Below are positions 22,130 to 32,598 of a DNA stretch of 64,000 nt, one piece after another (within the stretch, counting starts at the first letter, position 1; each line of letters starts with the position of its first letter). The translations under genes were made by a program, and so were the position numbers. The stretch is from Ditylenchus dipsaci (taxonomy: Eukaryota; Nematoda; Chromadorea; Rhabditida; Anguinidae): contig SADC01000340.1 of NCBI GenBank assembly GCA_004194705.1, positions 1 through 64,000 of the forward strand, in the 5' to 3' direction. The notes under the pieces are model-generated. The model made no database searches, was not told the DNA's origin, and was given only the letters and a program-made list of their open reading frames with translations.

Positions 22130-22340
22130 CATCGTGATGGTTGGAGGTACCCACATCCTGGTGATTGGGGTGCTTTCCTGCTGGTTCAGGCTCCATCCTG
22201 GTGGTTGGAAAGTGCCCACGTGGTTTAAGCCTCATCTTGTTAATTTAGGCCTTTTCCTGGTGATTCAAGCCCCGTCCTGGTCGTTGAGGCACTTTCCTGC
22301 CGGTTTAAGTCTGATTCTGGTCGTTCGGAATTTGTACTCA
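22130..22340 (+). repeat. Degenerate minisatellite
   Basis: TCCTGGTGATT, TCCTGCTGGTT, TCCTGGTGGTT, TCCTGGTCGTT and TCCTGCCGGTT recur every 19-38 bases, followed by GGCTCC/GGCACT-type tails. Absent from the sister copy at 23250-23567. Confidence 0.6.
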
Positions 22341-22909
22341 AGCTAACCGGAAAGATATGTGACATAAGGTCGCAAAAAACTAGCGAAAATAAGATTTAAC
22401 ACATTGAGTGGCGAATACGGAGAATACGGTAGGCATAAAACTTTTGTCGGATAAGGTAGAATGCTTGTAGAAGACATGAGAAAAATAAATTGCTGGTCCC
22501 CGCCTTAATTGCAGTGTTATGCGCTGACATGCCCCTTAAAGTAGTGAAAATTCGACTTTATCACCATATTAGGGGTTTTCGCTGTTGTAATTATTTTAGT
22601 TTTTTTGTTTTTTGTAATTTTTTTAGGCTTAGGAAGGGTGAGCCAGCATATTTTAAGACCGGCGCAAACATATTCCGCAAACATCATGAAGAAAACGGTG
22701 TTTGGGTCCATCCTTATATACGCTGGCCTTTTCTAAGCCTAAAGAAGATAATAAAAATTTAACAGAGAGACCAAGGCAAAAAAGCCCCCTGATATGGAAA
22801 TAGGGCTAGAAATTTTATGTTGGTTCAAAAGTTATTTAAAATTTAGCAAAAGTAAGTCAAAGAACACCTGCTGAACACGCTTACACATGACTTTCTTTTA
22901 CTTTTTTCG

Positions 22910-23162
22910 ACGCTAGTTGCGAATAAACTACCCCCCCCCCCCCACAACGATTTTCACTTTTTTTACTTTAGAAAAAAGTACCCAAATTTATGTCCCAGAC
23001 CCGGAAAATGTGCGCAAACTCTTCATTAGTAACAACTTCCGTACGCTGGCCTACCCCCAAGCCTAAGGGCTAAGCCTAAACTTGTTGTTTGCAAGGGTAG
23101 TTACAGCAATTTTAAAAGGTCGGATTCTTGGGAGGGGGGGGGGTTTATTCGCTACTAGCGCC
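22910..23162 (+). repeat. Poly-C MITE
   Basis: CGCTAGTTGCGAATAAACTA with a 14-base C run at the left; a G run and TTTATTCGCTACTAGCGCC at the right. Interior as in 11061-11296. Confidence 0.75.
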
Positions 23163-23249
23163 CTTTTTTCTAAGTAATTTTATATAAACATGTATATTTT
23201 TCACTGCTAAAACGCACGGTACATAAAACAATCCAGAATACAAAGACAA

Positions 23250-23567
23250 CTAGTAGGAACTATAGGCGTCTCTCGGCGCCTCTATCGTGCTTCGAAATTT
23301 TAATAAATATCAATCCGTCACATATAGGGTTGTTGGATATCCGAAAATATCGGACTAGGATATCCGGTCCGTATCCGATATCCGGAATTTCCAGATATAT
23401 GATCCAAACCGTCATCCGATATCCAAAAAATCCTGGATTAATCCGGATATTATCCGAAATCGGATCTCCGAGCTATGTGACATAAGGTCGCAAAAACTAG
23501 CGAAAATTATATTCAACACATTGAGTGGCGACACACACTCAGACACATGCCAAATATTATAAAGAGA
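23250..23567 (-). mobile_element. Helitron-like element, both ends present
   Basis: On the minus strand it begins TCTCTTTATAATATTTGGC after an A, and ends with the GGCGCC hairpin and CTAG before a T, as expected for insertion between A and T. The 5' end resembles that of the element at 25784-26399 (TATTTGG.ATGTGT shared). A TAGGGTTGTT palindromic-word MITE (23335-23472, right end lost) is nested inside. Confidence 0.7.
23335..23472. repeat. hAT-like palindromic-word MITE, second copy
   Basis: Starts TAGGGTTGTTGGATATCC like 21855-22015 and is nearly the same through CCGAAATCGGATCTC, but the terminal GACAATCCTA is lost and the sequence runs into GCTATGTGACATAAGG. Confidence 0.75.
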
Positions 23568-24347
23568 TACAGAAAAAGTTTATTTGACAGCTAATAATTA
23601 CTTTGCTTAAAATTAATTTTGCTTTTCTATTAACTGTGCTTACGACCACGACTGATCCCTAATTTCAAGCTCAAAACTTTTTCGTGAAAACAGTAGAATG
23701 ACGTGTGTTTTAAGGAAAACCTTAAAGCTCAGAAAAATAGGCTGTGAAATTTTTATTTTTCAAAACATTGCAAAAATTACATATAATACCATGGAACTAA
23801 TGCTGTTGGGGCGCCCATGGAGGTCAACTTTTTTCTCGACTAAATAAGTCTTTTTAAAATTTTCGGCGCTACTGTAATATAAACTCGCACTTTACTCTTT
23901 CAAGTCGTTTGATGTGACTGCAAAGAGTATAGTGCGAGACCAAATAGAAGTGTCCCTCGCCAATTCAAATTTTTCATCTCTATAATAGCGCAAATGAAAG
24001 TTTAGAATCTTGGCTACACATTGATATATAAAACTTGTGCCTTTGCGAAAAAAACCAGAAAATTTCGTCAAGACAATTTCGGCTTGCCCAAGCAGATTTC
24101 GGCTTGGGCAAGCCGAAATCGCATTTTCCAAGCCGAAATTGATTTGATTAAAAGTAACAAAACATAAACCTGTGAGAAAAACTTTAAAATAGAGCGTGTG
24201 TATGTTTATATACAGATCAACAATGGCAGGCAGTTTAGCGTTTATGTGAAATTTCTAAAGAAATAATTGCTTAAATTATTTTTTATAGTAGTCAATAGAG
24301 TTGTTTTTGTAAATTTGCTGGACTTTTCCATAAAACTAACAAAAAAC
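23568..24347. other. No recognised gene
   Basis: AT-rich. A small patch of AAGCCGAAATC words in both orientations lies at 24080-24145. Nothing else recognised. Confidence 0.4.
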
Positions 24348-24664
24348 CACTTTTAATTTTGAAAATTTTTTCTATGTGGTCAGTGTGGTCCTGCAAAAGT
24401 TTCTGTAAAAAAAAATTCCGTTCAGCGAAAAAATGACCTCTGCCCGGATCGAACCCTCTATGACAATATTGCTGTCACCACGCCAAAATTTTCAACCAGC
24501 AATTACTTGACTGTCAAAAACTTTACCCGCCGATAACTCAACGGGTATTCCACTTTTAATTTTGAAAATTTTTTCTACGTGGTCAGTGTGGTCCCGCAAA
24601 AGTTTCTGTAGAAGAAATTTCCGTCCACCGAAGAAATGTCCCCCACCCGGGATCGAACCCTCAT
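24348..24664 (-). repeat. Tandem pair of tRNA-like repeats
   Basis: A roughly 115-base unit (ACTTTTAATTTTGAAAATTT through a CGGATCGAACCCTC block) occurs at 24348-24462 and again at 24550-24664. On the minus strand each unit carries GAGGGTTCGATCC, a good B box. No full cloverleaf was found. Confidence 0.65.
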
Positions 24665-24794
24665 CGTCAGGATTCATGTTACAAAATGCGTTATATAACT
24701 ACTGTTCTAGTCAAAAAAAGAGGGGGGGGCTAAATTAGAGGGGGATGGGCTGAATTAGAGGAAATACGGTGAATAAAATATTTATAATTTTTAG

Positions 24795-25158
24795 ATGTGC
24801 CTGGCCTGCAAAAACAAAATAGCTCCATTTGACAGTCGAGTATCACACAAAGAATTTCACTGGCACGCCAATGCTGCCTGTTTCAAGTAAGTTTTGTCAA
24901 ATGAAGAAAAAAGCAAATTACAAAACATTCGAAAATATACTTTTTTAAATAAAAAATTATGAATTTCAGATGCAAGAACTGTTCCATGTCCTTAGCCAAT
25001 CAAAAATTTCTGCTAAAGATGAGCATGTGTTCTGTTGCGCAGACTGCAAAACACAATTTTTCGCCAGTTGTACCACCAGAAGAAAATCTTGGCCCACTAA
25101 TATTGCTGTATATAATTGCTTACAAACTCAATGTGTAAAAACTAATTTAGTGTGTTAA
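24795..25158 (+). pseudogene. Duplicated TES terminal exons (LIM3 copy)
   Basis: Exon 10 copy 24795-24886 is intact, with the same 92-base length, acceptor TTTTTAG and donor GTAAG as TES exon 10. The exon 11 copy starts at 24970 after TTTCAG. It has lost one A near 25016, which breaks the frame, and the TGA at the TES stop position is TGT (25079). If the frame is restored the reading continues about 26 codons to TAA at 25156. Splice sites and poly(A) signals are kept, so it could be an alternative 3' end for TES; otherwise it is a partial pseudogene. Confidence 0.75.
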
Positions 25159-25172
25159 ATTTTGAAAATTGA

Positions 25173-25187
25173 AATAAAGATAATAAA
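25173..25187 (+). terminator. Polyadenylation signals of the TES exon copy
   Basis: AATAAA at 25173 and 25182, at the same position relative to the exon copy as in TES. Confidence 0.6.
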
Positions 25188-25501
25188 GTGTTGGCCATGT
25201 TTTACTTATGCGGGCTTTTTTGCCGTGGTCGCCCTGTTGTTTTTTTAACGTTTTTTTCAAGTTCTTACTGCTTTTCCGAAAAAAAATTAGACAAAATAAT
25301 GATACGCGATCAGATTTAAGAAAGACTAGCAGAAGTAAAAATGTTATTGTTATCCGGAATAAAAAAATTTAAAAACACAACAGAGGGGACCAAGTCGAAA
25401 AAAAGCACCCATAAGTGAAACAGGGCCAAAATTTTTCTAGTAATGCGATGAGAACTAAGTGGTTTGTAGAAACCGGTTAGTCGATATGTGTCAAGCTACT
25501 A

Positions 25502-26564
25502 CAGTTGAGTGCCGCTTCAGTGTAAACCTCAAAAGTTCGTTCCCGCCTAGGGTCTAACACTTTTTTTACTTCAATTTTGGAAGTACTTTTTAAATTTTGC
25601 TTCGTCAGTCTAGTCCAAAATATAGCAGGGATTCCGATTTTGCCAGTCATTTTTGCCAGTCATTTGTGTCTTTGATAAACACGACAGTTTTATATTTTAG
25701 ACTCGCAAATCCCGCTTTAGTGTACACCTAAATTATAAAAAGGTGTACACTAAAGCGGGATTTGCGGATCTAAATATGAAAAACTAGGGTCTTTAGGCGC
25801 CTATCGGCGCCTATGCCGTGCGGGAACATTGGTGGTTTGGGCAGCAAAAACTAAATTCATCATCATCATAGTTACGGAGATCAATTATCAATTGTAATAA
25901 AGCGACAATTCTTCTGACAACAACTGCCCCACAATGTTCAAAAAATGCGCGAATTTAAAAAAAAATTGTGATTGCATTTGAAAACAAAACAAATATAAAT
26001 CCACTTTTCACTTTCACAGGGCAGAACCTCAATTTTTTTACATTAATTATCGAATTTAATTGCGAAAAGTCCTCCGCGATTAAAAGAGCTTTCATATGAG
26101 TATAAACATGCAAATTAAAATATCACATTAAAAAAAGTTTTTCTTTGTGACCAAATGAGCACTCATAAGATTAACCCTGAAAACCACCACTTTTCACTCT
26201 CAAAGGGCAAAATCTCAATTTTTTACACAGCAATCTTTAAATCTGATTGCAAAAGGTCCTCCGCCACTGAAAGAGCTTTCGAATGAGTATACACATGCAA
26301 AAAAATATTACACTAAAAAAAGTTTTTCTTTGTGACCAAACATGTAGTCAAATGCGTTACCCACCCTCCCACCCACACATCCCAAATACTATATATAGAT
26401 GTGGTGTTCATCAAAAACGACTGGCAATATCGGGATTCCTGCAATATTTCGGACTAGACTGAAAAATCAGAATTAAAAAATTACTTCAAAAATTGAAGTA
26501 AAAAAATGTTGGACCCTAGGCGGAAATGAACTTTTTGGGTTTACACTAAAGCGGCACTCAACTG
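25502..26564. mobile_element. pogo-like foldback, copy B, split by a Helitron
   Basis: Same element as 19821-20253 (ends CAGTTGAGTGCCGCTTCAG and the inverse CGGCACTCAACTG), interrupted between 25783 and 26400. Confidence 0.8.
25784..26399 (-). mobile_element. Non-autonomous Helitron, 616 bp
   Basis: Minus strand: starts TCTATATATAGTATTTGGG after an A, and ends with the hairpin GGCGCCGATAGGCGCC, then TAAAGACCCTAG, then T. These are the textbook Helitron features: 5' TC, 3' hairpin plus CTAG, insertion between A and T, no target duplication. Copy A at 20086 is the empty site, so both boundaries are seen directly. No Rep/helicase frame is present. Confidence 0.88.
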
Positions 26565-26872
26565 TGACAAGGGAACTACACGAGTTGTGTTTTTGAGGAC
26601 GGGAGGTGGAGCTTTTTTACTGTCTGGTTCTTGTAGATCATTTTCAGGGTAACTGAATAAGTAGTTGCGCCGACCTCGGCCGACAATGGAATATTTGAGA
26701 ACAAACCTGCTGATTTTTTTTATTAATTGCTGTTTTTGTTCACATTCTTTCAAGTTCAAAATTTAGCAAACATTTAAATGGGCATAAAAGCGCGTTACAC
26801 GGGAAATTAAGTCAGCGACCAGCAAGTTTTCGAAAGTTTTTCTTGTTTCCACCCATTTCATGTCTCATTTTT

Positions 26873-27013
26873 GGCATTGTGTTTTTGACCCATTTTTTGG
26901 GGTCTTCTCTCAGGCAAGTCAGCAATCGTTTTGTAGCTCATCTCACTGGCTACAAAATGAGCGGTAACTTACTTGAGAGCAGTAATCACAAATCAGGTCA
27001 AAAACGCAATGCC
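26873..27013. mobile_element. Palindromic hairpin MITE, copy B
   Basis: Identical in structure to 20562-20702, carried along in the segmental duplication. Confidence 0.8.
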
Positions 27014-27219
27014 AAGAACATGATTTCGAATTAGGAGGTCTTCTATTGGAGAGAATACGGTAGGCATAAAACTTTTGTCGGATAAGGTAGAATGCTTGTA
27101 GAAGACATGAGAAAAATAAATTGCTGGTCCCCGCCTTAATTGCAGTGTTATGCGCTGGCATGCCGCTTAAAGTAGTGAAAATTCGACTCTATCACCATAT
27201 TAGGGGTTTTTAGCTGTTT

Positions 27220-28444
27220 TAAAGGGCATGTTCGTGCGCGATGAAACACAATTTTCAAAAAAGAAAAGGCGCGAACGAGGCGTGCCAGAGATTTGAAAAA
27301 GATTTAAATTTTGTATATGAATTTCAAATTTCGTCAAACCCAGCGATTGTGTGTGCAGCGAAAGGCATAAGTACTCAACTTAACCCCTATCATTCAGCCG
27401 GGTTGGGTCTCGAGTTGCAATTGAGCTGGACTTCTTCGGAGTGTCTCGTGCTTTGAGTTTTGAATTCGCCGAGCCTTTGGTTCAGTTGTTTGTTCGGGTA
27501 ACTGCTTCCGGTTGGTTATCCCTCGATTTCGGTTTTCTGTCGAGTTTTAGATTTGCCTTTGGTTCGACCTTTTATCTGTGCGTGGCTGCACACTCTGTAT
27601 AGCGAACAGGGCGAAACAAGTAATAATCCAATTTTTCATACCAACTCTTCTCGAATTTTCTCGTTTTTGTAAATCTGTCAGGTAAACAAGATTTTCGATT
27701 TCGGTTACCTGTACCGAAATCGAGGGATAACCAACAGGAAGCAGCACCAACAACCGAACCAAAGGCTCAGCGAATCCAAAACTCAGATCTCGAGACACTC
27801 CGAAGAGGTACAGCTCAGTTTCAACCTCGGGACACGCCCCGGCTGAATGATAGGGGTTAAGTTGAGTACTCATGCCTTTCGCTGCACACACGATTGCTGG
27901 GTTTGACGAAATTTAAAATTCATATACAAAATTTAAATCTGTTTCAAATCTTTTTCATATCTCTAGCACGCCTGGCGTAAAAGCCCAAGTGCACCCCTTC
28001 CCCTCGCAAAATTTTTTGTTATTTTTAAAAAAAAAGTACCCATTTTTAGCTGCAAAGCTTCATTTTGAGGTACCTTAGTAGGCGAAAATTCCTCAGGAAT
28101 CTGAATCAGGAAGCAGAATTTAAAAACAATTCGTAGTCGCCGAGATATGATCTAAAGTTAGAGTAAAGTTGAATGGTAATTTTTAAAAATGTTGACACTC
28201 TAACTTTTGGTCATATTTCAGCGACTAAATTTTTTTTTCAAATTCTGCTTCCTGATTCGGATTCCTGAGGAATTTTCGCGTACTGAGGTGCCTCAGAATG
28301 AAGTTTTGCAGCTCAAAATAGGAATATTTTTAAAAAATAACAAAAAATTTTGCGAGGGGGGGTGCACTTGGGATACTGTCCACGCCTGGTTCGCGCCGTT
28401 TCTTTTTTGAAATTGTGTTTCATCACGCACGAACATGACCCTTT
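27220..28444. repeat. Nested foldback element
   Basis: Outer arms: AAAGGGCATGTTCGTGCGCG near 27220 faces CGCACGAACATGACCCTTT near 28425. Inner arms at 27300-27560 and 27720-27960 contain ACTCAACTTAACCCCTATCA and its inverse. The frames at 27241-27456 (+) and 27547-27891 (-) read the same repeat from its two arms and are not genes. Confidence 0.75.
27976..28380. mobile_element. Foldback MITE with 9-bp target duplication
   Basis: CACGCCTGG flanks it on both sides. The arms share CCCAAGTGCACCCC and CTCGCAAAATTTTTTGTT; the right end, read inward, is GACAGTATCCC. A 9-bp duplication and long inverted arms suggest a MULE-derived element. It is inserted in the foldback 27220-28444. Confidence 0.75.
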
Positions 28445-28562
28445 ACATATTTTTAGTTTTTTGTAATTTTTTAAGGCTTAGGCAAGGGTGGGCCAGCATA
28501 TTTCAAGACCGGCTCAAACATATTCCGCAAACATCATGAAGAAAATTTTGAACGGATTTTAA

Positions 28563-28645
28563 ATTTGCTGTTTCTAGTGGGAATCGAACTTTCGAGCCTC
28601 AACTTATTGCTAGAAGCTTTAGCCACTCGGCTATTGGTGCATTAT
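28563..28645 (-). repeat. tRNA-like sequence (Ser/Leu-like)
   Basis: Minus strand: AATAGCCGAGTGGCTAAAGC (A box) and AAGTTCGATTCCCACTAG (B box). The GCCGAGTGG start recalls type II tRNAs but no long variable arm or paired acceptor can be drawn. Pseudogene or SINE head. Confidence 0.55.
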
Positions 28646-28663
28646 CAAGTTTTCGGGCTATAC

Positions 28664-28760
28664 CGTATTTCCTCTAATCAGAGCCTATGCTCCATCAAGC
28701 GACCATGTTCTAATAAGTGCCCATGTTGAAGGAAGGTCGAAAAATTTTTTCAGCCCTCGC
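28664..28760 (+). repeat. CCGTATTTCC MITE, left end only
   Basis: CCGTATTTCCTCTAATCAG after TA, with words AGCCTATG and AAGTGCCCATG. The right end is missing. Confidence 0.5.
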
Positions 28761-28901
28761 CCCTCGGTTTTTGGAACCGATCTGTTCCAAAAACAGCCCC
28801 GGAAATAGAACAGAATCGGTTCCAAAATCGGACCGATGTTTTACAATTTTGCGCCCTGAATACGGGCTCTGGTCACTGGAACCAAATACCCTTTTTGAGT
28901 A

Positions 28902-29230
28902 CAGTCGACGCTCGATTTAAGGACACTTTGGAGAACCACCAAAGTTCGTTCCCGCCTACGGTCCGACACTTTTTTTAGCCTAATTTTTCAAATTTTTGGC
29001 AATTCTGTTTTCGCAATCTAGTCCCAAATATTGTAAGAATTCGGATTTTGTAATAAATCCGAAATTTTTTCTTATAAAAAATTAAAACCTCGATTACATG
29101 ACAGGCTTTTTCAAGAATTCCTATTCTTTAATCAAGATTTGCTTTTTATAGTTAAAAATTTTAGACTTTTGAAAAACGATCGGCAAAATCGGAAGCATTA
29201 CGATATTTGGGACTACTGCCTAAAAAGAAT
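28902..29230 (+). repeat. pogo-like element, right end missing
   Basis: CAGTCGACGCTCGATTTAAG after TA, then AAAGTTCGTTCCCGCCTA and GTCCGACACTTTTTTTA, then the inverted second arm as far as GGGACTACTGCC. Confidence 0.6.
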
Positions 29231-29785
29231 TAATGAAAAACCAGTCAACCAGTCGAATGACTGCAGCCGTGGTTTGCAGCCTTAGAAGTAATTCCAGTGT
29301 TTTTCCCACTTAATTAAATGGAGATCTTTCTTAGTAGTTCAACTAGCTTTTTGACTAATAATTGCATAAGTATGATAAAAAACATAAGGTAAAATAAGCA
29401 CACAATTTTTTTCTGGAAATGACTTTGCCTCAGGACAAAAATTGGCCCACTTCCTCAATAAAATGGTTTTTCGCCTTCGTCTCCCCTGTTATGGTTTTTT
29501 ATGATTATTAAGACTTAGGCTTAGGCAAGAAGAGGACGGAAAAACATAAGTCAGAGATACGTTTTTGTCAGTTCTAACATATGCTGGCCTACCCTCGTCT
29601 AAGCCTATGCCGTAAAAGTCACGAAAAAACAACTGGGGGCACCAATGCAAAAAGAACACCCATTGAAGGGTAGGGCCGAAAATTGGCGAAAACCTGTAAA
29701 AATTATGATTTTGCTAGAGTTAGGTTGCTCAAGTTAGAGAATTGGCATGCTTTTTTGTATAAATAATAACGTTAAAGATTTCTAG

Positions 29786-29876
29786 ATGTGCTTAGCCTGC
29801 AAAGACAAAATAGCTTCATTTGACAGCCGGTATCACACAAAGAATTCCACTGGCACGCCAATGCTGGCTGTTTTAT
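29786..29876 (+). pseudogene. Third copy of TES exon 10
   Basis: ATGTGCTTAGCCTGCAAAG follows TTTCTAG and ends before GTAAG, as in TES exon 10, but is 91 instead of 92 bases (one base lost near 29829) and its end reads TTTTAT for TTTCAA. The flank back to about 29500 matches TES intron 9 without the MITE found there. No exon 11 copy follows. Confidence 0.75.
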
Positions 29877-30321
29877 GTAAGTTTTATTGATAGTTTTATT
29901 ATTTGAATGAAATTAGAGAGCCGGTGCTAGCATTAGCGCTGGACTATTTGAGAACTTCTTTGCCGGGTGCCGGTATTTTTTTTGTAAAATAAGTTTCTAT
30001 CCAATAAATTCATCACTTTTTCAATAATACTTAAAGGACTATCGCCGTTGATGACATTGGAAGTTTCGAGTTTTCGAATTTGCGGGGACAGCTCTTTTTT
30101 TCGTAAATATATTTCGAATTATTTTGACAACAACCCAGGGGCACCCCTCGAAGAATTGAATTTTAATTTTACTCAAAGAATTTGAATTTTAGATGCCAAG
30201 AAAAAAGTTCAAAATCGTCATCGTCAACAACGGCGATGGTCCTTCAATTGAGAAGAAAAAAATTTCAAAAGATATTAAAATTTAAAAAAAAAACAGCAAA
30301 CAGCTTGATACAAAATTCTAT

Positions 30322-30666
30322 TTACTCATATATTAATTCATGACAGCGGCTGATAGTTGAGGGATGACTATTTTCGGACAGAGAGTAGAGCCAGTCATCA
30401 TCCATCGGCAAAGTGTGGTTGATTCCAAGCTTGAGAAGGACTGTGCACAAGCTTTCTCCAAGCTCATCTTTGGCTGCAAAATCGTCATACTGCTCGAGCC
30501 AGTTGCTAGCCAAAGTGACTAGCAATTGATACGGCAGCATAATAAAGTAGAAAAATATGAAGGCAAAGATCAATGCCGGCTGCTCCTCGTAAAATCCAAA
30601 GGCTTTGTAAAATACTGATTTGTGGTAGAGACGCTGGAAGAGCAGGATGAGAATCAGAGTGTGCAC
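30322..30666 (-). CDS. STE24/ZMPSTE24-type CAAX protease, C-terminal exon
   Basis: STE24 proteases are multi-pass ER/nuclear-envelope zinc enzymes that cleave prenylated CAAX proteins. This 115-codon terminal exon starts right after an acceptor TTCTAG with VHTLILILLF, the segment that follows HELGHWKLG in the family. It then has KAFGFYEEQPALI, a hydrophobic helix, and LEQYDDFA, where E and the D four residues later fit the third zinc ligand motif. LYSLSENSHP near the end corresponds to the family's WLFSMWHYSHP. The stop is TAA at 30322-30324. The exon with the HEXXH motif was not found in 30667-32990. The exon itself is intact. Confidence 0.8.
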   Translation of the reverse strand: MHTLILILLFQRLYHKSVFYKAFGFYEEQPALIFAFIFFYFIMLPYQLLVTLASNWLEQYDDFAAKDELGESLCTVLLKLGINHTLPMDDDWLYSLSENSHPSTISRCHELIYE

Positions 30667-31205
30667 CTAGAATAGTGTTAATGAATAGGGACCGGATTTA
30701 TCTGCTCTTTAACCGAGAAATATGAGCATAAAATGACTAAACTCAATCTGAGTGGCTAGGGCAACATTGCGCTACACGAAAATTGGATACAGACAACGCT
30801 TTATTTTATGGCACTCCCTCAATTTCGTTCCCGCCTAGGGTATGACACTTTTTTTAACCTGATTTTTAGAGTATTTTGCTAGTTATACTTTGACAGTCCG
30901 GTCCCTAATATCGCATAGATTACGATTTGCCGATCGCTTTTCAGAAACTTAAAATATTTTTCTCTAAGGAAGCAAACCCCTTTTTGAAAAATGGGTGAAT
31001 GTTATACCGATTTCTCTAAGCTAATTTTTTTTGATTTGATTATAATAAATTTTTCAGCAATATGTCACTCGAAAGTTTGCAATCTGCGCTTTTTTTCGCT
31101 TGTGAAAAAAGATCAATTAAAAAAACTGAGAGGCAAGATCTACTCCTTTAAAGTTGGAAAGGCAAAAAAGTCGAACATTGACTGCACTCTTGAGCACGCC
31201 TGGAT
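30667..31205. other. Intron-like stretch with a pogo fragment
   Basis: TTTCGTTCCCGCCTAGGG at about 30822 starts a fragment of the pogo-like arm up to about 31010. The frame at 30991-31284 lies over repeats. Confidence 0.45.
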
Positions 31206-31592
31206 TTTATCAACCGCCACATCAACCATCAACCGATTGATTTTTTTCCGGTTGATCAAACGGTTGATTGGCGATTTTCGGTAATCAACCGCCACATCAA
31301 CCATCAACCGGTGGATTGTTTTTCGGTTGATCAACCGGTTGATTGGCGATTTTTAATAATCAACCGCCACATCAACCATCAACCGGTGGATTGGCGATTT
31401 TCGGTAATCATGCGCCACATCAACCATCAACCGGTTGATTGATTCCCGGTTCAACAACTGGTTGATCAGGATTTTTCGATTATCAACCGGCTGAGAAAGG
31501 CGATCAATCGGTGGCCCACCGGCGAATAAACCGGTTGATAACGCCGGTTGATTGGCCAAGACTGATTGACTGTTCAGTTGGGCAGCTGACAA
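31206..31592. repeat. Palindromic-word repeat (AACCGGTTGATT word)
   Basis: CATCAACCATCAACCGGTTG-type units recur about ten times in both orientations, often as TCAACCGGTTGATTGGCG. The right end reads GCTGACAACTCTA like a hAT terminus; the left end was not found. Confidence 0.65.
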
Positions 31593-31630
31593 CTCTAGAG
31601 TGACTTTTGTTTATCCTTTTACAAAATATG

Positions 31631-31840
31631 TAGGGTTGTCGGGACGCCGAAATTTTCAGCTCGGCGCGGCGAAATTCGGCTTAAGCCGAAAATTTTCGGC
31701 GCGTCGAGCCGAGCCGAAAGCCGAAATTTTTGGCGGCCGAGCCTAAAGCCGAAAATTTTCGGCCGGCCGAGCCGAAAGCCGAAAATTTTCGGCTTTTCGG
31801 CTTGAAAAGCCGAAATTGGCGCGCCGAGCCGAAAACCCTA
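31631..31840. mobile_element. hAT-like palindromic-word MITE (GCCGAAAATTTTCGGC word)
   Basis: TAGGGTTGTCGGGACGCCG to GAGCCGAAAACCCTA, flanked by AAAATATG on both sides (8-bp duplication). The body repeats GCCGAAAATTTTCGGC and GCCGAGCC words. Confidence 0.88.
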
Positions 31841-31974
31841 AAAATATGCCTTGGTTCCCCTGTTGTTTTTTCTCAAAAAACAGCTTAGTTGTTTTGTTGT
31901 TTTTAATGTGATCACGGTGATTAAGAGTATTTATGTCTTGTATGTCTCATCGATTAATCATCTCATTCAAACAC

Positions 31975-32165
31975 AGGGCTTCGAATGAAATTTTCAAAAA
32001 AAGGACGTTTTGACTGTTTTTGAAGTAAAAGGGTCATTTTATCCAGTGCTTGTTGCCATTTTGAAGCAAAGAAAAGATTTTGACTAAATTTTCAAAAATA
32101 AAAAAGATTTGGGGTGCCAAAAAGAGGACAAATCTTTTTAAAAAAGGACGATTCGAAGCCCTGTT
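31975..32165 (+). repeat. Dispersed AT-rich repeat, copy 2
   Basis: Same block order as 2575-2765, including TCATTTTATCCAGTGCTTG and ACAAATCTTTTTAAAAAAGG. Confidence 0.6.
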
Positions 32166-32220
32166 TAAACACTATTTTTTGCCAATAAATTTAAAGGAAA
32201 CTGTCGAATAAAGAATATTA

Positions 32221-32460
32221 GACCCTACTATAGAATACCCCCCCCCCCAAAAAATCCGACCTTTTAAAACTTAAGTAAAAAGTACCCAAATTTATGTCCC
32301 AGACCCGGAAAATGTGCGCAAACTCTTTATTAGTCACAACTTCCGTACGCTGGCCTACCCCCAAGCCTAAGGGCTAATCCTAAACTTGTTGTTTGCAAGG
32401 GAGTTACAGCGATTTTATAAGGTCGGATTTTGGGGGGGGGGGGTATTCTATAGTAGCGCC
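32221..32460 (+). mobile_element. Poly-C MITE, complete
   Basis: GACCCTACTATAGAATACCC plus C run at the left; G run plus TATTCTATAGTAGCGCC at the right. Almost identical to 11061-11296, so probably a recent copy. Confidence 0.8.
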
Positions 32461-32598
32461 GAATATTAAAATAAAAAAACTTATTGATTGGTTTTTTTGG
32501 TTTATCAATATTGGTTTATCATTAAAAAAAGTTAAAATTTTACATATTTGGTACTAATCGATTGCCTTTTATCTCCTGTTTCAAACACAATAAACATA

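Larger units (their letters stand above)
21780..22410 (-). mobile_element. Helitron-like element, 5' end missing
   Basis: On the minus strand the 3' terminus is a hairpin, GGCGCCGAGAGACGCC, followed by TATAGTTCCTACTAG and then T: the CTRR-type end of Helitrons. It contains the hAT-like element 21855-22015 and a minisatellite. A second copy at 23250-23567 keeps the 5' end. Confidence 0.6.
24702..27305 (+). repeat. Segmental duplication, copy B
   Basis: Direct-orientation copy of 19026-20992, 5.7 kb downstream. It differs mainly by a 616-bp Helitron insertion at 25784-26399 and by small changes in the TES exon copies. Confidence 0.85.

Noticed and set aside
25784..26399. Insertion in copy B as a TIR transposon
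   Set aside because: It has no inverted ends and no target duplication; the TC start, hairpin plus CTAG end and A/T target fit a Helitron.
27241..27891. Pair of similar proteins containing STQLNPYHSAG on opposite strands
   Set aside because: They are the two arms of one inverted repeat read in opposite directions.
30322..30666. Minus-strand exon as an unrelated membrane protein
   Set aside because: KAFGFYEEQP, the E...D spacing before FA and the final SHP motif together match STE24 proteases in the right order.
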